A DNA stretch of 26,599 bases from Anthoceros angustus (Eukaryota; Streptophyta; Anthocerotopsida; Anthocerotales; Anthocerotaceae): NCBI GenBank assembly GCA_010909165.1, contig VJWM01000377.1:1-26599 (forward strand), written 5' to 3'. The notes under the pieces are model-generated. The model was not told the DNA's origin. It saw only the letters and a list, made by a program, of their open reading frames with translations, and ran no database searches. The translations under genes and the position numbers were made by a program. This document shows, piece by piece, positions 1 to 15,000 of this stretch (position 1 is its first letter; each line of letters starts with the position of its first letter).

Positions 1-3000
1 ACATATATCAAAATCACTCTAAACTCATCGACCATTAATTAAAACCTCAAAAGTAATTCTTATTATTTTATTTAAAAGTCCTTTGAATCCTTGCGGCTAC
101 TAGGCATGTCGATGTGTTAAAAGTGTTTTAGATCATGAGGAGTCCTGTTAAATGGGGAATAGTTTAATGGGAGGCATGTATGCACGCAAAGATTAGTTAG
201 AACAGGGGCAATGGAGGAACTTGGGTTGCCTAGCTATCAAAGAACTACGCAAAGATTTGTTAGAAACGGGTAATAGAGGAACTTGGGTTGCTCGCAGCTA
301 TCTAAGAATTGTGAGAGTCTCCAGCCTAGACAAAGAGCGGTTCGTTAATGGTAATAGTTCATAGCACAACGCCCTTGGTGGAGAAATAGAAGGTACGCAG
401 GTTATTATTTTATATGTAACAAGGGGTCAACATAGGAGATGTAAATGACCGGACTCTATTGCATGATATGACTAAAACCAATGCAAAGTAGGCACCTCAA
501 AACTCTACACGGCAACTGGAGGCAAGAGGCTTCTAGGCCCACCTAGCTCGTTAACTGTCACCATCACACCATGTACAAGGAAAACAATTAGAGGCTTTAG
601 GCCCACCTAACCAGCCATTATCATTACACCATGTACAAGGAAAACAATAAGAGGTACAAAGGCAACTCCTATCTTTGAAAAGGCCCCCATTACAATTTTT
701 GAACTGGCTCAAACTTCTAGACATAAAAGCTATGGTGCACTTCTACCAAAACTTCATCTCTAATTGAGCATATGGGTCTCCTTCCAACCTCTATTATCGC
801 ATGGCCCTCGGTGGAAGGGGTCAGGCTGAGCTCGGCACGGCACTAGGTAAGGTGGCCCCTAGGGGTGCTCTTGTTGCCATGGTGCATTTGGGCTTTTGTC
901 TTCAACTCTTCAAGGTGAGAGAATGTTTGTATCCGTCTATGGCGATATCCATATCCTCGGGCTAAAGACAAGTTTAAGGTGGCATTTGATTTTTTCTGCT
1001 TTTAGAGCTATACGCCTCGATTTGAAGGTTAAAATCATTAAGTGTAAGGTTTGGTCTCCAAGGCGTTGTGCCCTTTCTTCGGTATCCTGAGGGGGGATAT
1101 TGCTTCGGGCCGGGTTCTGCGGTGTCCCGATTGGGCCTCCCGCCTCACCTGTGATTATGTGACGCGACTTTATCGAGGATTTAGCGCACATCGACGACCT
1201 TTCTCAACTAGGAGACCCGCAAGTGGCATTTGGGATCCTCTCCTTTTGTTTTGCACTCCAGTGGTACCTTCTCAACGGTTGCCCCTCCCAGTATTCTTAT
1301 CTAGCCTAAGGAATTTCGACAAGTGGCTTATGTGTGTTTTAGGCGACATCATCGGCCGCACCTCGAGTGTGCGGCGGATCTTGCGGCAAAGGCGTTCCTT
1401 CCGTTGCTTTTGGAGGCATTGGTTTGTGGCCACGGAGGCCTCTGGGCTAGAGGCTTTCTTAGGAGCTGGGCTCTCTACCCCCATCTTGTCCTCCCGCTTT
1501 CTTAATTTTGTATTCACATATCCTGGAGGCTTTTGTCATGACGTAAATGTGGGACTTTTCCCATGTAGGCCTGCTAAGATTAGCTGTGACTCTTTATCCT
1601 CCGAGACAAGGGTTGCTATGCCTTTTTTCCTCGCTTCCCGAGGTTGGGCACCGGGGCTTCAGGCGTCCCTCACGGAAGCAGTCTGGCGTAGGCAGGTTGG
1701 TCTCCTCCGAGATTCCGCCATTCCTAGGCTCACCCCAAGCCTGCGTCTCACTCTTGCCTGGGGAAGGGGGGGTTCCTCGGCTCGCTCGACCCGGTGTTGC
1801 CCCATATCACACGGCAACTTTTTCCATCGCTGGCGCATTTTCGCTCAGCTTGGTCCATCCTCTAGCTTGCTCTCTTTCAACTCTCAGGTCAGCCCCTCCA
1901 ATGACTTTGGGACACACTTGGCTCGGGCCGTCCGCATGTGCGCGATCATGCGACATGATGCCGCCCCGACGTCATATTTCTATTGCTAGGGAAGGTGGGT
2001 TCCTTCCATTTAGAGAGCGCCCTTACACCCTGCTCAACGGGGTTTCGCTTAGGGCAGATCTATTTTTTGACCCGTGGGATCAAGTTTCGATTGAGTTCTT
2101 TTCCTCCTATTGAGCACATAATAGATTTGATAGCAATATATAATGGTGGCAATACTACAAGTCATATATAATAGCGATATATAAAGCGGCAGGACTATAA
2201 GACATATAAGAGATGCATAATAAAGGACATATAGGAGATACATAAGGTTGAGACTTATTTGATGACTTTCCAACTTACGTCGTGATAAGATGTGGTGGAC
2301 TATTTAAGGACCTAAAAGGTTGTGAAAAATTACACATGAAGTAAAAGGCTATATAATAGTCTACATACTATTCCCTTCCTATAGGCTATTTAATAGTCTA
2401 CATACTATTCCCTTCCTACTCTCGTCTACTTTGTTCTATGATGTTCCAATCATTACTACTTTATACACAGAGTAATCTCGGGTGATATTGCATGAGGGTT
2501 TCAACACGTGGCTCCCAATCTCAAAAATATTGGGACAATAGCATGAGCACTATATATTATGGCACATACAAGTCCATTGTCCCGTTGATGGGAAGTCCAC
2601 AAGTGGGGCACGTACTGCTGCGGTCTCTATGCTTCTGCGTGCACTTGTTGCAAAGTAGGAGATGATTGCAAGGTAAGATAATGGTATTCACGGCTCAAAG
2701 CGATTATTGCGATTATATATGGTTCTAACTCTCCGAGCATTGCCTTGAGGTCCTCAAGTAGTGTCTCCTGTCGGACTCAAGTGAGTCTAAGGTCTCTCTC
2801 GGTTAGCGTTTTCCTCCTCTAGCTGGGGTGTGGTAGTGACCATATCCCTTGCTTCCTCTCCTCCTTCAAACTTTGCCGAAATGATATCCTCAATAAAACA
2901 TAATGTTTTTCAGAACTCTCAAGGGCATCTAGAGGGCCCCTCTCTCCACCCTTCCCGGATCCTAGCAAGGAAAGCCAAATCTCTTGCCGCTCTCTCGATT

Positions 3001-6000
3001 TCCTTACCTCCATCTGCACTGCAGGTATCTTCTCTCTCCTCCTCTTCACACCTTTGCTCTTCTTCTCCTCTTCCGTAGGCTCCGCTTTGGGCCTTTTGGA
3101 TTCACCAATTTTGTGGCCCCTGCATGTTGGGTCTTCTAGATTTACCAATTGCATAAGCATAAGCACAAGTTTATGACATTGTCTCACTCATTCGAGTGCT
3201 AGTCCATTTTGCAAAAGGAAGGCGAACACGGAGGTTGAATAATCTTTTCAAGCTCTATCTGCTCACGCTCTGCCGTTGATTACACGAATTCTATCCTTAG
3301 CTTCCATTTTCCTTAATTTAGCTTTCTCTTTGGCTTTCTTTTGGAAAGCGGAGATCCCCATGCCCCAAATAGTTTCTTTTTGCTCTTGAGCTTGAAATTG
3401 TTTTTGCTCCTCAAGGCTTTCCAACTCTTGATCGGACATGAGCTTAAGGGATGCGCACCACCGACTTGTCTCACGCTCTTGAGTTCGGTGTGGATAAGAT
3501 GAAGCTTGTCCATTGCTTGCTTTATTGGCCAACTCGTCCGACCCACCCAAGACCATCAGCCTATCTGACTCCCATTCCGGTAACTTTTGAGCTCGAACAT
3601 CTCCGCAGTGTGAAGCACAACAACTTCAAGTTCGCCAAGCTCACCTCCACTTCATCCGCCATTCCTCGGCGGCAATGTCAATGTAGAGTATCCTCGGCAG
3701 CTGCATGCAAGTCGACATGCAATACATTAACAAATTTAATGTATTAGAATTAAAATATGATGGAATCTGAATTTAAATATGACGTTGACCACGTGCGATT
3801 AAAGCAAGTATCCTCGCTTGGAAGATTGAATGATTATGTTCCAATTTCTCCAAATGCTTCCTTGATGTGTGCCGATCCTCCGTGAAATGTGTTTGTATAA
3901 CGATACTTGTATTGATTTAGTTTTTCCTTAATTGGATAAAAATAAGAGGGAAGACAAAACAAGGATGCATTAATTGATGTCGGAACCCTCCATATATAGT
4001 ATGAGGCTTTGATAAGTTCTCGATAATCATTAACCCATTAACCTATAACATGAAGTCGGGGGCGGTGACTTGGAATATTATAAATTGATATGAAGATTTT
4101 ATCTTTCAAAATTGAATCTATTAAAATTATATATTATGAGTGGTTGGTAACTAGTTCTACATTTTTGTTCCAACATACGTAAATTGTTTCATTTTAGTCC
4201 CATGATATCGGTCATTTGTCCTTGTATAATTAGTGGATTAACTATAATACATTTCTTCTTCTTTTGAGTTGCATTTATTTTTCTTCTTCTTTTGGACTCC
4301 AAGCTTTGAAGTCTAACAAAGCAATGAGACCTCCAATCAGATGATGGTCACCTGTGGTGACCTCGGTAGGTATATAGAGGTACATAGATATAGAGGGTGA
4401 GTGTGTGACCCTCAAGCGTCGTGAGAGAACGAAGGAGGTGAAGTGAGAATAAATCAAATATTTAATATAAAAATAATATATCTAGTAATCTTTCAAACTA
4501 GGTAGGAACCTTTCTCTACCTACCTCTATCTACTCGGGTCAATACCCCACGGTGAGGAAATGAGGTGTTAATTCTTGATGTTTGTCTTTATAAAACAAGT
4601 AATCTCGCCTCAAGGCCACCTTTATAAAATAAGTAATCTCACTCCGAGGCACACATGAGTGAGGACGGTGCCCCAAGATGTTAGAAATGATTAGTACAAC
4701 ATGATATCAAAAGAGGTCATGAAGAGTGCCTGGGATGTGGGTATGGATCTTGGTTCTAACCTCCTCCAGGCTCTCGCTCAAACTAGCTGTTCAGCCACCT
4801 ACAAAACTAAGCAGGGTTAGGCCTTTCTTCTTCTTGTAAGGCTGATGTGCCACTCAACCTCTCACATCCACTCATGCATGCAAACAAACACCACTAAAAA
4901 TCACTGATACAAGCTACGAAGCTGCTATTTGTGACAAGGAAAGACAGGCTGATGCCTAGCTGCTTGTCCTCCAGCAAGGAAACTTGCTTGTTCAAAACTG
5001 TGGTGGGTTCGCTCCGGTCACCCAGAGCTAGCCCCAGTGGCCACACTTATCCCACGGTCGTGGAATACGTGGGTTCGATCCCGAGAGACTTGTCTGGATA
5101 CGGTGATTCGGAGGGGTCGATTCTCACGCTCTCTCTCTCAACTGCTTCTCTATTACCAATTGCCTCACCGAATATGGGCTTTGGGTTTACTGGCCCACGG
5201 ACCCAAGTTGAGCCTTCCAGATTCCTCTAGCTTCTAAGATCAAACACCATAGCCTGTTCTAACAAGTCTTTGCATGCTACTGAGACTAAGCCCATACCCT
5301 AAGACGCATGCCTTCCATTAAATTATTCTCCACTTACAGGACTTCTCATGATCTAAAACATGGGGACAACAGATGAGAGGAGGCCTCATCATCTAGATCA
5401 CTCTCTAAGGTCATGAGACATTGGATCAAAGAGGATGCCTTATGATCTAGATCATTCTCTAAACTCATCGGACCATTAATTAAAGCATGATGCCTTATGG
5501 TCTAGATTATTCTCTAAACTCATCATACAACATATAAAAATCAGTCTCTAAACTCATCCGACCATTAATAAAACCTCAAAATTAATTCTTATTATTTTAT
5601 TTAAAAGTCCTTTGAATCCTTGCGGCTACTAGGCATGTCGATTCGGGTTCTTGGTAATTTCATGTCTCGGTTCTCTCAACCACCGATATACTTAATTAAT
5701 GTATGTATATACCTATATAAGCTTTTAATCGTGTGAAGCGATCGCAATAAGTAGTGGACTATAATATATAGCGATTGTAATATGTAACCATCGCAGCGTC
5801 ACATTTTTTAAAGAGAATGCGTGATACTTTTGGGCTCTGCATCGCTGCTGCAAAGGAATAGTAGGTGAAGGGGAGGTGAATCTGCCTGCGAACTTGAAGC
5901 TGCTGTCTGACGAGGAGTTGGAGGAGAACACTCTATGGGTATGGAAACATAAGTACATTGTGGAGATTAAAGGCACTGGGTGACGATGAGCTAAAGGAGC

Positions 6001-9000
6001 ATCGAGTATGAGGAGGGAGGTCGAGGCAGGAAAAAATTTTGTCGCGTTGGAGAGGAGGTGGCGAGCAGCAATTTAGCGGTCTTGGCTACACAGAGAGGGA
6101 GAGGAGGAACCATATTGAAGAAGGAGCAGGACACGAACAAGCTTCAACTAATTTACAAGGAGCGCTCGGGCGTGCAGTGAGGGATTTCCGCCCATCAGGC
6201 TGCTCCAACGAGTTCTTGGTGGAGAGGCTCGAGGAGCGAAACAACTTCTCGGCATTGGAGACAACAAATGGCTGGAAGGCTTTTGCCCAAGAACTAGGCT
6301 GAGGCCAAGCGTCAAGCGATGCGCAAGGAGCGTAGGGATACTAGACCTAAGGGAATAATTTTGATATGTTGAGTGGGAGTGTTAGAAATAATTTGGTACC
6401 ACATATCAAAATAGGTTATGAAGAGTGCCCTAAAAATAGGTTATGAAGAGTGCGCTAAAATTACAAATATGTATACCTTCTAGAAACTCATGTATCTTCT
6501 AGAAAGCCCAAGAGATGGTAAAGCCAAGTGATGGATTCAAGCACATGAAAAATCAACAGACCAATAGAATTCAAGGCTGAGTACTATGTAATGCCAAGCC
6601 CACCTAGGTGTAGGTGTGGTGTGTAAGTGTGCTTGTGTGTTAGTACCCATTCAGTAGTCGTCACCTTTCTGCTGAATCTAACGGTTCGAGTGGCTCATGT
6701 GACTCGGAGACGCGCTCGCGTTCGTTTGCCTTCCAGCGTAAGGGCAGGTCCGGTGGTTAAACAGCCTGCCCAAGGAGGTTGTGTTGATGGGCAGCTCGTT
6801 TCTTTGGATATTCAGATGGGCCATGGTGCGTCACCTTCCAATCCGAGCTCTCCGGACAAGCCAGAGCCTGGCGTGTGCAGGATCGTGAATGGGCGTCATG
6901 GCTCGATGGAGAATGTGGGAGCTTGAGGGATGCTCGCAGGGGTTTGATGGAGTTGCCAGGAGAGGTTGTTTCATCGATGACAGTGATGTAGTCGTTACTG
7001 TGCGATTTACTAGGGCGGCCGATTCATTTCAGGTACCGGTGAGATCTCAATGCTGTCTGTACAAGATAATCATGTCACAGTGGGGTTGTCTACGCAGTTG
7101 CTTGTACGCAGCAGGCCTGCAACTACTGAATGGTAACGATATTTCTTTCCTGTTCAGCGTTTTGCCCTGGTCTGTTGTGAACTGAGTTAGTGATGGGTTT
7201 ACTGCTTCATTTGTTTCGGGAATCATTCGATTTTCGAGGAGGAAGTGTTGCCAGTTGCTGGCAGCACCACGTTTTAATGTTATTGGTAACTATCTGGTCG
7301 ACACGTATGTCCCGAGAAATTCACAAAGTCTCTAATGTGGCCTTCAGCTGAATTGTTTCCCTGGACTCTTGCTCACATGTATGCAACATTTAGCTCGCCA
7401 ACATCCTGCCCATCGGGAGTAACTGAGGTCGTGGACGGGCAGGACATCAAAGTAACATGTGTGCAAAAGGGAAGGAGGGTCAGCGTCGAAGCTGCTTGCG
7501 TGCTCCGATTCAAATGTGTCTGCTGGTAACACTTTTGTTGTTGCTTGTTTGTTGGTATTGACATGTATACTAGATGTGGAAGCGGGTTGATGCGCACAGC
7601 CGAACACCCTGTCTCAGCACTGGAGGCGCTCTTAGCAGTTTCTGCTAAATCACGATGTTGTTTTGTATGTGTGTTTTATTCTCGTTTGATCTGTTCGATT
7701 TCACGGACCGGACGCGAGGAAAGAACAACACACGGGCATCCCGCTCCTTGTCTGTACGAGACATGCTGATTTTTAGGAGTGAGCCGTGTAATTTATCAAA
7801 TGCTGGGCCACCCTGCTCCCACATTCAGCATGCATGTAAGCATCAGGCTGGCAAAGAGTTCAGGGTTAAGGCCACCACCTTTGAGAATTTCTTCAGGGTA
7901 AAGGCCACAATGGAGAATTTCTCAAACCCCTTCTGCATGATACGGATGGCAGCTGATTACTTCCTGAAACTAACGCGTGAAAATGCCACGGTGCTACCAA
8001 CATGCAAACAAAGGCCATTTGCATCTCACCCGGATAGATAACCGTAGCGTTGCCATAAAAGTGACGGTGGGTGGGGAGAGGTCCACGGGTTGTCGGTCGG
8101 AAGGTTGATGGGATGTCGTCATGTTATGTTATCCCTCCACTGCCGAGGGAGGGTGTCGCTGCTCGGTTGCCCGCCTCACGCAGTCCCCCACTCTAACGCG
8201 GACCTCATCCCACCCTGTCACCCAACTCGACTTGGAGGTTGTCACCCAACTCCGACTTGGATCGGACACATCACGGACACAACTTCAACGCAGCCGGACG
8301 AGCAGATCGCCAGTCCACAGATCCCACTAGCCCCGCGTCTTGGTCAGGGCGCTCACCCCTTCCAGCTGCTGCCGAAGGTGAGAAAAAATTTGTTATACCC
8401 TGCCTTTACTTTTGGAAAAACACTATGGTTATATCTGCAAAATCATTGCACTTCCCTTCCCCACGCCGACTTTCGTGAGCATGTTGTTCCCTTTCACAGG
8501 CAGCCGGACCTGATGTCATGAAAGATCATGTTATCGAAATGGTACCAATTTCCTTCCTGAGAAGCCATGGACGGTCCCGACTTCGCCATTATATCCGTGT
8601 GGTGGAACTGTTGTGAATTCCACCACAAGCTTGGTGGAATTCACAACAGTGAGTACGGCAAGAGGTGAAGCATGGTGAGTGCCAGCAATCACAAAACCTA
8701 CCTTTCCCGAATCTCAGCAAGAACTGACATTATCAGCGAGGCACAAGAGTGGCAACTTTACTGGCTTTGCACATTCTAGTCAAGCTCGTAGCTAGAAACA
8801 AGTATTCAAGTCCACAGACACGTCTGGACAGAAGGCCAATGTCGCAAACTGTCTACCTTTGTTCATAGCTACCTTGATCAACAGCTTTCGTACTAAAAAC
8901 CAGTATGTACCAAGACTAGCTGGAGCAACAGCAGCTATAGAGGACAAGGTGAAATTTTCTTTTCTTTTAATTTCTCCCCGTTTGTTTTGGTTTTGATCGA

Positions 9001-12000
9001 GGCAAAGAGAAAAATTGATGACTTGAGGAGGATGGACCAACTTCGGGCCGTCACTTGAGTTCACCGAGTTTGGAAAGTGGATGAGCAATTTTCAATATCC
9101 ACCACTTTTCAAGACTTTAAAGATAAGTATTCGCACTTTGGGAGCATAGTCTAAAGAGCAAGCAGCCCATCTTGAATGAAGATGGGTCCAACCCAACATT
9201 CGAAAAGATGCATAAATCCAAGCAAGTAAGCTGCGATAACTTCTCTTTTCACTATTATTTTCATTACATATAATTCAATGTATTCTAATTCTATGCATTG
9301 AATGCGTAGATAGGGGCAGAATTGAAAATAAGGAGTTGAAAACGAGACTTGTTGTCTCTCATGGAAGAACCGAGACAACTAAAAACATTCAAAAGGTACA
9401 TCGCTTGAAAGGTATATATTGCATTCCAAAAAAATTCTAATGTTTATGTTTCTTCGTAACATACGATCACATTTCAGTAGTGTGGGGAATCTTCACACGT
9501 GTTTAACGCTTGTCGAAAAGGTATATGCAAAGAAAGATCTTCTCCGAATTGAAATGGAGGTAAATGACTAATTACTTTTACTTTTTGTTTGTAGTTATCG
9601 GAGAATCAAAACGAGTTGTTTTCACTCTTTGAGGTGAGTACTAAAGTTAAAAATAGATAAGTTTATATATGAATTCGAATGGTTTAAATTGCGTAAATAT
9701 TCTCGCATGAAATATTCAAATGATAATACATTTATCCGGACCATACAATCAGCAGCTCAAAAGTACTATTCAAGAGACGGACACTGTAACCATATTACAC
9801 TCCATCTACTCCAATAGAATATGTGTGATTGAACCAAAAATATTTTGATTAGAGACGACAAAGGATTTATGATAATCCTTTTATTGTGTAAAAGGATTGA
9901 AAAACTAAAAATGATACAGAGTGAAGGAAGTTACCGTAAGAGAGAGAGAAATGATAATACATTTATCTGGACCATACAATCAAGCTCAAAAGTACTATTC
10001 GAAGAGGCGGACGACGGAACCATATTACACTCCATCTACTCCAATAGAATATGTGTGATTAACCAAAAATTTTGATTAGAGCCTAATTACGACGGTGATG
10101 ATAATCCTTTTATTGTGTAAAAGGATTGAAAAAACGAAAATAATCTGGTAGTTGAAATTCTTGTAAGAGAGAAATGACATATAAGCGGGTGGTATAGGCA
10201 CCGGTCTAAACAAGATCACGGACCTCGGCTCCGCCTCGATGCCGCGTCGAGTTAGGCGCGTCGGCCCCGGACTCGGCGCTCCCTCGCCGAGGCGGGCGCG
10301 TCGGGCGCACGGCCTAAACGGTCTCGGCCTCACGGCCTCGACCGTTCTCGGCCGTGGCGCCCAGCGTCCGTTCCTCTTCGTCGAGTCATAGGTTTACGCG
10401 GCCATGGTTTGCTCACGCTCGCAGCCAGGCTCTTGCGGCGCACCCTCACTAAGCGATTAACTTTCCGAGTGTAGCTCGCACCCGGTTTCTTGTCCATTGC
10501 TCGGTCTCCTAGGCCCTTGGGTTTGAGTTCGGGATGGGCTTGCGAAGCGGCTTCCGTATGTCGGTTTTACCACATGCCCCGCACGCCTCTTTCTCCTTTG
10601 ACCCACCAACACGATGCTCACATTCACGCCTTGCGGCCCCTTGCACCGCAAACACTTTACGGATGTCTTGAAGCTTACTGAGCCACTTGATCCTTTGATG
10701 GCGGCTCTGCGTTGGCGTTCACCGCACATGCTCGCGATAATGTGACTTCCGTGCTTCTAAATGTTGGTGCTGGTGTGACCTCCGATCACATTGTGCTCCT
10801 CATTGGTGGTGACATCTCCCTTCATAACTCTTTCGGCCATCTCGTACGCTGCTCCAACTCATAATCGCCCCATGTAGCATATGCGAAAGTTGGCGATCAC
10901 CCTCCTCTGTCTTCTGGCGCGAATGTATATTTGCGCTGCCTCCCTCATGGTCTTCACCTTGGTGTCTTTCACCCGCCTCAACCGTAGATATGCGGATCTT
11001 AGAGGCTCATGCTTGATCACAAACTTTGACAACTCTTGGATTTTCTCAATGGAAGATCAGGAACATCTCACCAAACTTGACGAACATCTCGTCCACCAAA
11101 TAAGTGATGACCTCGGATTGCGAACCCGATGATCCGGTTCTTCATCATCGACCTTGGAGCCTTTCCTTGCCGCTTCATTCGCAGCGACATGTGTGCATCC
11201 TGCGATCTTTTCTTTGCGATCCGATAGTAGCGTTAAAGCTTCACCGGCTAGAAACGTGCTCATCTTCCGAGTGCCATCTCGGTGTGAACTCGGACTTGTA
11301 TTTGAGCACCATCTCATCAATCGCCCATCGAACTTCTCTTCAAAGTCGCAAGAGACATACTACCGTGTCTGGTGAACACATCATTTTTCTGGTGGTTCAT
11401 AATCCATCCTGGCGCCACCACGATTTTCTTCAAAGTCAATGGATCGATGTGACTCCACTCAAATCGACCACTTGTCCTACGGACGAAGGAAGGCATGCCC
11501 GGGATTGTGCCCGGTGTGCTTTCGTCGTCCACCCGACTGTAACAACACCATCACTATCAATCCCTCCCCGCGAGACTATGTAAGGCATTCCGTCAAAGTT
11601 GGTGTCGATTCCTTCCAGCGTCGATCCGCCAACCATGCCGACTTGTCAATCACCTCACCCGAGACGTTGAAAATACCGCTGCCCACTCCACCGAGATCGG
11701 CCCACTCGAATGGATACGCATAAAGGAATAATCCAAGGTGTTTTCTCGGCTTTACCATGGACTTATCTGGTCGCTCACCGGCTTGGGGTCACGATTGACT
11801 TCCTCTTCTCCGTCTTCGCTCGAATCTCGGCCCTCTCTGGACCCTTCGAGTCGCGTTACCTTGTGTGGCTTCACCGATGCGGATTGTTGATGTGCAAAAA
11901 TCTCGACTTGGGATGGTTGTCCTCTGCACACCACTGAAGCATCACAAGGTTTCGTAAAATGCTTGGGATAGGCATTCTATCGAGACATCAACAATCCGCC

Positions 12001-15000
12001 CTCAATGACGGATTGGGCTTTGTAGCCTACACGCCGATCTTAATTCGGCCCGAATTCGAGCGCCGTGATCACACCCGCACATGTCGGAGATCTTCGCCAC
12101 GAGCCGTAATGCGCTTGACCATTCGCTTGTATGGTCCACATAACCACGACACCATCCTATTTCCATACCCATGCCACTCATCATGCCACCACACACATAG
12201 CACACGCACACCATCAAATTTCTTATCTACCTCTTTCTATGCTGCCATGACGCCCACCACCTTTGAGAATTTCTTGGGTAAAAGCCACAATGGAGAATTT
12301 CTCAAACCCCTTCTGCATGATACGGATGGCAGTTGATTACTTCTTGAAACTAGCGCGTGAAAATGCCACGGGTGCTACCAACATGCAAACAAAGGCCATT
12401 TGCATCTCACCCAGATAACCGTACCACGGTTGCCATAAAAGTGATAGTGGGTGGGCGAGAGGTCCACGGGTTGTCGGTCGGAAGGTTGATCGGGATGTCG
12501 TCATGCTATGTTATCCCTCCACTGCCGAGAGGGAGGGTAGTTGCTGCTCGGTTACCTGCCTCACATGCGCAGTCCCCCACTCTAATAAGCGCAGAGCTCA
12601 TCCCTCGAAGAGGTCTGTCACCCAACTCCCAACTTGGATCGGACACGTCACGACACAACAAGATCAACCCGAGCCGGCAGACCGCCCAAGTCCACTAGCC
12701 CCGCTTGGTCATAGAAGGGCGCTCACCCTTCCAGCTGCTGCCGAAGGTGAGAAAAATTTGTTATACCCTGCCTTTACTTTTGGAAAAACACTATGGGTTA
12801 TATCTGCAAAATCATTGCACTTCCTTCCCCACGCGCCGACTTTCGTGAGCGTGTTGTTCCCTCACAGGCAGCCGGACCCTGATGAGCTTAGGTTCATGAA
12901 AGATCATGTTATCGAAATGGGTACCAATTTCCTTCTCGCTGAGAAGCCATGGATGGGTCCCGACTTCGCCATTATATCCGTGTGGTGGAATTGTTGTGAA
13001 TTCCACCACAAGCTTGGTGGAATTCACAACAGAGTGAGTACGGCAAGAGGTGAAGCATGGTGAGTGCCAGCAATCACAAAACCTACCTTTCTCGAATCTC
13101 AGCAAGAACTGACATTATCAGCAGGCACAAGAGTGCAACTTTACTGGCTTTGCACATTCTAGTCAAGCTCGTAGCTAGAAACAAGTATTCAAGTCCACAG
13201 ACACGTCTGGACAGAAGGCCAATGTCAGCAAACCTGTCTACCTTTGTTCATAGCTACCTTGATCAACCAGCTTTCCTCTGTACTAAAAACCAGTATGTAC
13301 CAAGACTAGCTGGAAGGAGCAACAGGCAGCTATAGAGGACAAGGTGAAATTTTCTTTTCTTTTAATTTCTCCCCGTTTGTTGCATGCTCCCTCGCGTGTC
13401 CACTCTTGTCGCTTGCCTCTTCTTTTCCTGGCCCAAATTGGAAATTGGAACAGCAGCAGCACTATTAGCGCACAGAGACGAGACCATTGTTCCGGTGATC
13501 GGGACTCTGCAAACAGGGCAATCACCCATCTGCTGCGTGCAGGAGTTGCAATACAGGAAATGACGGCAAGGTAAGATGACGGTGTCCCTGGCCTGCTCCC
13601 AGCAGATCGTGCACATAATCTTCTCCTGCTCTTCCTCCAGGTACTCACGCATCTCGTTCCTGTCCGACTCAAGGAAGGCGACAGCTGCCCGCAACCAAGA
13701 GTTCTCCTCCAGCAGCCTCCACAGTTTGGTACAGACAGCCAAATCCTTGTCGCCCTCACCGCATCCCAGGCCTCCTTCTCCTCCTCCAATCTCTGCAGCT
13801 CGGCAGCGAAACCCGCATCCGGATCCGTTGCCTCCATGTCCTCCGTCATCCTCCGCCGCTTGGGCTGCTCTCTCTCTTCCTCCTCCACTTCCGTGGGTCC
13901 CGCCCGCGTTCCAGAGCCTTCTGGACGCTCAATCCTTCACGCTCTCTAATAAGCTCATGCTCCCTGCGCTCGGTGCGGATGACTCGGAGATTGGTCTGCT
14001 GTTGGTTCTTGGTCAGTGTGTACAACGCTTTGTGTTTGTTTGCACCCGCTTTGGGTTCGTTTCTGACACAGCTTGTCACTTCTTCCTCCGCAAAGCAGAA
14101 GTTCTGTCTTCGCGTCAAGCAGAACTTCTTCCTCCTCCAGGCTTTCCAGCAGCTCCTCGTAGGACAAGAGCTCAAGGGACGCAGCCAGGTTCCTCCGCCT
14201 GTCGTCACGCTTTGTCCGTTCGTTGCGGATCAGTTGCAGCCTGTGCGTGGCCTGTTGAGAATTCGTCTCACAGTGCCGCACAACTTTTATTGCTCCTCGA
14301 ACTCCTCCTCCAGCTCGTCGTCGCTCAGCAGCATCAGATCGTCAGCCAGGTTACCCTCCTTCTCACCCGCCATTCCTTGGCAGCCACGATGCAAAGCCCA
14401 GTATCCTCACCTTTCACGCTAGTATAAACCAAGCCATGCCGTGAGCTGGTTTGTATGGCATACTCCGTTCCGTTGGATATTTTATATTCGATATTCGATC
14501 ATCAAGGCCAGCCGCCAGCGTGGGACGATGCCTCGGTACCCTGCCCTTGCTTTAGGGTATAGCAACGCTTGCTCTTATTATAAATACGCTCCCATGTGTG
14601 TCTCAAAGTCATTCTCATCCAACCAAGTTCTCTTCCACCTCTGCATGCAAGGGAGCGTGAACGCACTTGGGTCTGCAAGCTGGTAGCGAAGAATGGCGGG
14701 ACGTGTGGAAGTGTCCAGGCCAGCTATGGCGGCTGAGGCATGCGCAGAGGCCGAGCTAGCTATGAACAAGCTGCAGGCTAGGCTACCCAAGGTAGTTGAG
14801 AAGGCTGAGGGCGGCTAGGCTGGCTGAGGAGAGGTAGGCGCGCTGAGTACCAGGCTTGGCTGGCTGATGAGGAGGCTAGACAGGCTGAGGAGGTGGCTAG
14901 GTTGGCTGAGGATCCGGAGGAGAACACGCAGGCTAAGGAGGAGGCTATGCTGGCTGCGGACCTGAGGCGGTGTCCGACAAGGAGCTGGAGGAGAGGCTCC